Source: Rhodobacterales bacterium
GTDB lineage: Bacteria; Pseudomonadota; Alphaproteobacteria; Rhodobacterales; Rhodobacteraceae
Length of the DNA: 64,000 bases
NCBI GenBank assembly: GCA_021155205.1
Contig: JAJNPS010000018.1
Coordinates: forward strand, 186,001-250,000
Reading direction: 5' to 3'
Shown here: positions 59,594 through 64,000 of the stretch, one piece after another
Position numbering within the stretch: position 1 is the first letter of the stretch
Layout: the number at the start of each line of letters is the position of its first letter
Made by a program: the position numbers and the translations under genes
The notes under the pieces: generated by a model
Seen by the model: only the letters and a program-made list of their open reading frames with translations
Told to the model about the DNA's origin: nothing
Database searches by the model: none

Positions 59594-61014
59594 GGCATCA
59601 GACTTTCGTAAAGCTGCGCGTACTTGACCGCCGAAGCATCCCAGCCGACCTCCTGTGCCATCGCGTTGGCTTGCGTTTTCGCCCAGGCCTTGCGGTCGGC
59701 ATAAAGCGCAAGCAGCCGGTCCAGCGCCTGCCCGAACGCCATCGCATCCGTCGGCTGGAACGCGATCCCCGTCGCCACCCCCGCCGCCAAGGCCGCCGGA
59801 GTGGCGGAAATCACCGTATCCGCCAACCCCCCCACCGCCGCCACCACCGGCAACGTGCCATAGCGAAGCCCATACATCTGCGTCAGCCCGCAGGGTTCGA
59901 ACCGCGACGGCACCAGCACCGCATCGGCCCCGGCGAACAGGGCATGCGACAGCGCCTCGTCATAGCCTATATGGACCGCCACCCGCTGCGGGTACAAAGC
60001 GGCCAGCCCCCGCATCGCGCCCTCCAGCGCTGGATCGCCGGACCCCAGCACGATCAGCCCGCCGCCGCCCGCGATGAAATCAGGCAGGATGGCGGGCAGA
60101 AGGTCGATGCCCTTCTGGTCCGTCAGGCGGCTGACCACGATCGCCAGCGGCCCAGGCACGTCCAGTTTGTACTTGTCCGTCAGGGCCTTGCGGGCCTTGG
60201 CCTTGCCCTTCATGGATTTGGGACCAAAGGGGATCGGTTCCGCCTCGGGCGACCAGATGTCGGTATCGACGCCGTTCAGGATGCCCGACACCACCGCGCG
60301 GCGCGCCGCGATCAGCCCGTGCAGCCCCATCCCGTATTCGGGCCGCATCAGTTCGGCGGCATAGGTCGGCGACACCGTGGTGATCCGGTCCGCCGTCACC
60401 AGCCCCGCCTTCAGGCTGGACAGCCCGCCATAATATTCCAGCGCGCCGGGATGAAATTCAGCCGCAGGCAGCCGCAATTGCCCCAGCATCGAGGCCGGTG
60501 CCCAGCCCTGGAACGCGATGTTATGCACCGTCATCACCGACCTGGCGCCACTGGACCCGTGATAGGCCAGATAGGCCGGGGCCAGCCCCGCCTGCCAGTC
60601 ATGCGCGTGCAGGATGTCGGGTTTCCAGCCGTCGATGCCGTCCCGCGCCAGCACCGCCGCAACCCAGGACAGCGCGGCAAAGCGTTGCGCATTATCGGCC
60701 CAGTCGCCGCCGGGTCCGCCATAAGGCCCGCCCTCGCGGTCGAAAAGTCCCGGCGCATCGACCAGCAGCAGGTGGATGCCATGCAGATCACCCTCAAAGA
60801 CGACGGCATCCGGGCCGGCGGGCACCTCGATGGTGTCCACCTCGTCCATGCCCGCCAAGAGCGGTCGCAGGGCGCGGTAGGCCGGCAACAGGACGCGCAT
60901 GTCCCAGCCGATCCTGTCCAGCGCGCCCGGCAGCGCGCCCACGACATCGGCCAGACCCCCGGTCTTGATAAAGGGGACGCATTCGGATGCAACCGACAGC
61001 ACTTTTCCCGGCAT
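59590..61014 (-). CDS. glgA: Glycogen synthase GlgA
   Basis: A 474-residue GT5 ADP-glucose-dependent glycogen synthase. It begins KVLSVASECVPFIKTGGLAD (ADP-glucose loop KTGGLADV) and carries HDWQAGLAPAYLAYHG, VSRLTDQKGIDLLPA and SRFEPCGLTQMYGLRYGT. The ATG at 61014 was chosen for GAAAGG about 9 bp upstream; an ATG at 61023 also fits. It lies 79 bp after glgC. Confidence 0.95.
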
Positions 61015-61093
61015 TTTCCGCATCCTTTCGCAGTCGCCTTGATGGTCAAATGGCGTTCGGGGGCCGGGGGGGCAACCCCCACGGCGCGTCTTG

Positions 61094-62365
61094 TTACCCC
61101 AAGGCCCTGGCACGGGCATCCAGCATGTCCTGGGTGATCAGCACGATGCCCCCTTCGGACCGGCGGAACCATTTGGCGTCCTCGTCCGCATCCTGCCCCA
61201 CCACCAGTCCTTCGGGGATCTCGACGCCGCGGTCGATGACGCAGCGCGTCAGTTCCGCCTTGCGCCCGACGATGACCTGCGGCAGCGCCACCACATATTC
61301 CAGACTGGCATAAGAATGCGTCCGGCATCCTGTGAACAACAGGCTGTTGGAGACGGCCGAGCCAGACACGATGCAGTCGCCCGACACCAGCGAGGACACT
61401 GCCGAGCCGCGCCTGCCATCCGTGTCATGGATGAACTTGGCCGGGGGCACGATCTCGGCATAGGTCCATATCGGCCAGGCATTGTCGTAAAGGTCCAGCT
61501 TGGGCACGAAGTCGGTCAGGTCGATATTGGCCTGCCAGAACGCGTCGATGGTGCCCACGTCGCGCCAGTAGGGTTCTGTTTCCAGGCCCGAAGTGACGCA
61601 GCTGTCGGCGAACTTGTGGGCCACCGCCTTGCCGTTCCTGACGATGTAGGGGATGAGGTCGAACCCGAAATCGTGGCTGGATGTGTCGTCCGACATGTCC
61701 TTCAGCAACAGGTCGCGCAGGAATTTCCAGTCGAACACATAGATGCCCATCGAGGCCAGCGCGTGATCCGGATCGCCGGGGATCGCAGGCGGGTCTTTCG
61801 GCTTTTCCAGGAAATCTGTGATCCGCATGGACTTGTCGACATGCATGACGCCAAAGGCCGACGCCTCTTTGCGCGGCACGGTCAGGCAGCCGATGGTGAC
61901 ATCGGCCTTGGCCTCGACATGCTGGCGCAGCATCACCTCATAGTCCATCTTGTAGATGTGATCGCCCGCCAGGATGATCGCGTATTTGATGCCGTAGCTG
62001 TCAATGATGTCGATGTTCTGCGCCACTGCATCCGCCGTGCCGCGATACCAGTTCACCTCGTCCATCCGCTGCGATGCGGGCAGGATATCCAGATATTCGT
62101 TCCGTTCCGCGCGAAAGAAGTTCCAGCCCCGCTGGCAGTGCCGGATCAGGCTGTGCGCCTTGTACTGCGTGGCGATCGCCATCTTGCGGATGCCGGAATT
62201 GACCGCGTTCGACAGGGCAAAGTCGATGATCCGCGTCTTGCCGCCGAAATAGACCGCCGGTTTCGCCCGCCGGTCGGTCAGTTCCTTCAGGCGGCTGCCG
62301 CGCCCGCCCGCCAGGACAAAGGCCATGGCCTGCGAGGACAGGCGCTGATTGGGTCTTGGCTGCAT
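61094..62365 (-). CDS. glgC: Glucose-1-phosphate adenylyltransferase GlgC
   Basis: A 423-residue ADP-glucose pyrophosphorylase, the committed step of glycogen synthesis. Nucleotide loop [20 protein letters not shown] (residues ~16-35), the second glucose-1-phosphate region [34 protein letters not shown], and a C-terminal left-handed beta-helix of hexapeptides ([20 protein letters not shown]). It is allosterically controlled in this family, in Rhodobacteraceae by sugar phosphates. The gene lies 46 bp after glgB. Confidence 0.96.
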   Translation of the reverse strand: MQPRPNQRLSSQAMAFVLAGGRGSRLKELTDRRAKPAVYFGGKTRIIDFALSNAVNSGIRKMAIATQYKAHSLIRHCQRGWNFFRAERNEYLDILPASQRMDEVNWYRGTADAVAQNIDIIDSYGIKYAIILAGDHIYKMDYEVMLRQHVEAKADVTIGCLTVPRKEASAFGVMHVDKSMRITDFLEKPKDPPAIPGDPDHALASMGIYVFDWKFLRDLLLKDMSDDTSSHDFGFDLIPYIVRNGKAVAHKFADSCVTSGLETEPYWRDVGTIDAFWQANIDLTDFVPKLDLYDNAWPIWTYAEIVPPAKFIHDTDGRRGSAVSSLVSGDCIVSGSAVSNSLLFTGCRTHSYASLEYVVALPQVIVGRKAELTRCVIDRGVEIPEGLVVGQDADEDAKWFRRSEGGIVLITQDMLDARARALG

Positions 62366-62411
62366 TCTTCACTTCCCTCCCGTTGGACGCGGGGCTTGGC
62401 CCCCGCTGATC

Positions 62412-64000
62412 TTAGCCCTGTTTCAGAAAGACGCACGACAAGGGCGGCAAGGTGACAAGAGCCGACTGCGCCTGCCCATGCCAGGACTTGCCCTCGGTCT
62501 TGACGCCACCAAGGTTTCCCCGGTTCCCCCCGCCATAGACCGCAGAGTCGGTATTCAGCACCTCGATCCACGGCCCCGCCGCAGGCAGGCCCAGCCGATA
62601 GCGCCGCTCCACCGGCGTCATGTTGACCGCCACGACCACCATCGGGTCCTTGGCATCGCCGCGGCGTACCCAGGCATAGACCGACGCCTCGGCATCGTTG
62701 GATTCCAGCCACTGGAACCCTTCGGGCCGCGTGTCATGCAGGTGCAGCGCAGGTGTGCCACGGTAAAGGTGGTTCAGGTCGCGCACCAAGGTCTGCACAC
62801 CTTTATGTTCGGGAATGTCCAACTGGTGCCAGTCGAGGCTCTGGTTGTGGTTCCATTCCGCGCCTTGGGCGAACTCGCAGCCCATGAACAACAGCTTTTT
62901 GCCCGGATGGCCCCACATGAACCCGTAATAGGCGCGCAGGTTGGCGAACTTTTCCCAGTCCCCGCCCGGCATCTTGGACAGCATGCTGCCCTTGCCGTGG
63001 ACGACCTCGTCATGGCTGATCGGCAGCACATAATTCTCCGACCAGGCATAGTGCAGTCCGAACGTCATCTTGTGGTGATGGTACTGCCGGTAGATCGGAT
63101 CGCGGTGCATGTAGCTGAGGGTGTCGTTCATCCAGCCCATGTTCCACTTGAACCCGAACCCGAGACCGCCGTGGTTGACGGGGCGCGACACACCGGCAAA
63201 CGCCGTCGATTCCTCGGCCACCGTCATGATCCCGGGCGCCTGGCCATAGGCCTGGATGTTCATCTGCTGCAGGACGGAAATCGCCTCGTAGTTTTCCCGG
63301 CCACCATCACGGTTGGGGATCCACTGCCCATCCTTGCGGCTGTAGTCGCGGTAGAGCATGGATGCCACCGCATCCACCCGCAGCCCATCCAGATGATATT
63401 CCTCCAGCCAATACAAGGCGTTGGAGATCAGGTAATTCCGCACCTCGGACCGCCCGTAGTTGAAGATCAGGGTGTTCCAGTCCTGATGAAACCCCTCGCG
63501 CGGGTCCTGATGTTCATAAAGCGCGGTCCCGTCAAACCGCCCCAGCCCATGCGCATCGGTCGGGAAATGCCCCGGCACCCAGTCGAGCAGTATGCCCAAC
63601 CCCTTGCGATGCGCCGCATCGACCATGGCGCGGAACTCCGAAGGCGTGCCGTGCCGGATCGTCGGCGCGAACAGGCCCACCGGCTGATAGCCCCAGGACC
63701 CGTCAAACGGATATTCACTGACCGGCATCAGCTCGATATGGGTAAACCCCATCTCGACCACGTAATCGACCAGCTGGTCCGCCAGTTCCAGATAAGACAG
63801 CATCCGGTTCCCTGGCGCGCGCCGCCATGACCCCAGATGCACCTCATAGACCGATATCGGCGCATCGACGTTGTGATGCGCACCACGCGCCTTCATCCAG
63901 GCATCATCATGCCAGTCGCCACCGATCCGGCGCACCACGCTCGCATTCGCAGGCGGATGCTCCGACCCGAACCCCACCGGATCCGCCTTCAGCGGCAGCA
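62412..64000 (-). CDS. glgB: 1,4-alpha-glucan branching enzyme GlgB, C-terminal part (5' end outside window)
   Basis: The frame is open to the window edge, beginning [20 protein letters not shown], so roughly 529 of about 730 residues are present; the N-terminal CBM48 part is missing. Catalytic barrel: [39 protein letters not shown] with the nucleophile Asp, [17 protein letters not shown] with the acid Glu and [20 protein letters not shown]. The C-terminal beta domain ends normally. First visible gene of the glgB-C-A-X-pgm operon. Confidence 0.95.
   Translation of the reverse strand, partial: LPLKADPVGFGSEHPPANASVVRRIGGDWHDDAWMKARGAHHNVDAPISVYEVHLGSWRRAPGNRMLSYLELADQLVDYVVEMGFTHIELMPVSEYPFDGSWGYQPVGLFAPTIRHGTPSEFRAMVDAAHRKGLGILLDWVPGHFPTDAHGLGRFDGTALYEHQDPREGFHQDWNTLIFNYGRSEVRNYLISNALYWLEEYHLDGLRVDAVASMLYRDYSRKDGQWIPNRDGGRENYEAISVLQQMNIQAYGQAPGIMTVAEESTAFAGVSRPVNHGGLGFGFKWNMGWMNDTLSYMHRDPIYRQYHHHKMTFGLHYAWSENYVLPISHDEVVHGKGSMLSKMPGGDWEKFANLRAYYGFMWGHPGKKLLFMGCEFAQGAEWNHNQSLDWHQLDIPEHKGVQTLVRDLNHLYRGTPALHLHDTRPEGFQWLESNDAEASVYAWVRRGDAKDPMVVVAVNMTPVERRYRLGLPAAGPWIEVLNTDSAVYGGGNRGNLGGVKTEGKSWHGQAQSALVTLPPLSCVFLKQG

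Overview
The window looks like a chromosomal segment of a high-GC alphaproteobacterium of the Rhodobacteraceae (Rhodobacter/Roseobacter relatives). This rests on gene content and protein style: cobS/cobT of the aerobic cobaltochelatase, glpR-glpD-glpK, a glgBCAX-pgm glycogen operon, zwf-pgl-pgi, a tad pilus cluster, a DmdA/AcuI-type operon, and family-typical small proteins (DUF1344, DUF427, DUF805). No database search was possible, so assignments come from motifs, length, context and recognised sequence similarity.

Layout. 1-2566: the start of selO (runs off the left edge) and lolD-lolC, all minus strand. 2527-6008: a scarred accessory stretch. It holds a TetR C-terminal remnant, a chimera of a reductase fragment and a J-domain tail, an AT-richer insert with a small secreted protein and an RTX-repeat protein broken by a frameshift, and an msrB reduced to its two ends. 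6197-10932: cobS and cobT, separated by a GT61 glycosyltransferase and a flavin reductase. 11005-18077: housekeeping genes (aminopeptidase P, DUF427, sufE, a lipoprotein, RNase D, DUF1344, purM-purN) and a CAT-anticodon tRNA. 18113-23464: a phosphotransferase, then the glycerol module with glpR divergent from glpD-glpK. 23664-29535: DUF805 followed by a DUF4129/DUF4350/MoxR/DUF58/SpoIIM/RDD operon in which nearly every gene is damaged or fused.

29570-37867: a tad (Flp pilus) operon on the minus strand, flp-cpaB-tadG-tadE-tadE-cpaE-tadA-tadB-tadC, with no secretin or prepilin peptidase in the window, and a divergent LuxR-type regulator. 39199-45363: a LysR regulator divergent from a tight five-gene operon encoding a DmdA-like folate-dependent demethylase, DUF2182, DUF1326, an acyl-CoA ligase and an AcuI-type acryloyl-CoA reductase. 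This is the best candidate for a system with undescribed parts: two metal-site-like proteins of unknown role inside a DMSP-type operon. 45519-54154: sulfotransferase, RidA, zwf-pgl-pgi, an HNH endonuclease, a lytic transglycosylase lipoprotein, a lipid kinase and a phosphoesterase. 54158-64000: an MttB-family methyltransferase and the glycogen operon; glgB runs off the right edge.

The strongest unusual signal is a series of small deletions and frameshifts in the first 30 kb: TetR/reductase, reductase/J-domain, RTX, msrB, DUF4350/MoxR, DUF58 and SpoIIM/RDD. The remaining 34 kb looks intact. This may be real gene decay. Assembly error must be excluded first for the single-base events; deletions of tens of codons are harder to explain that way.
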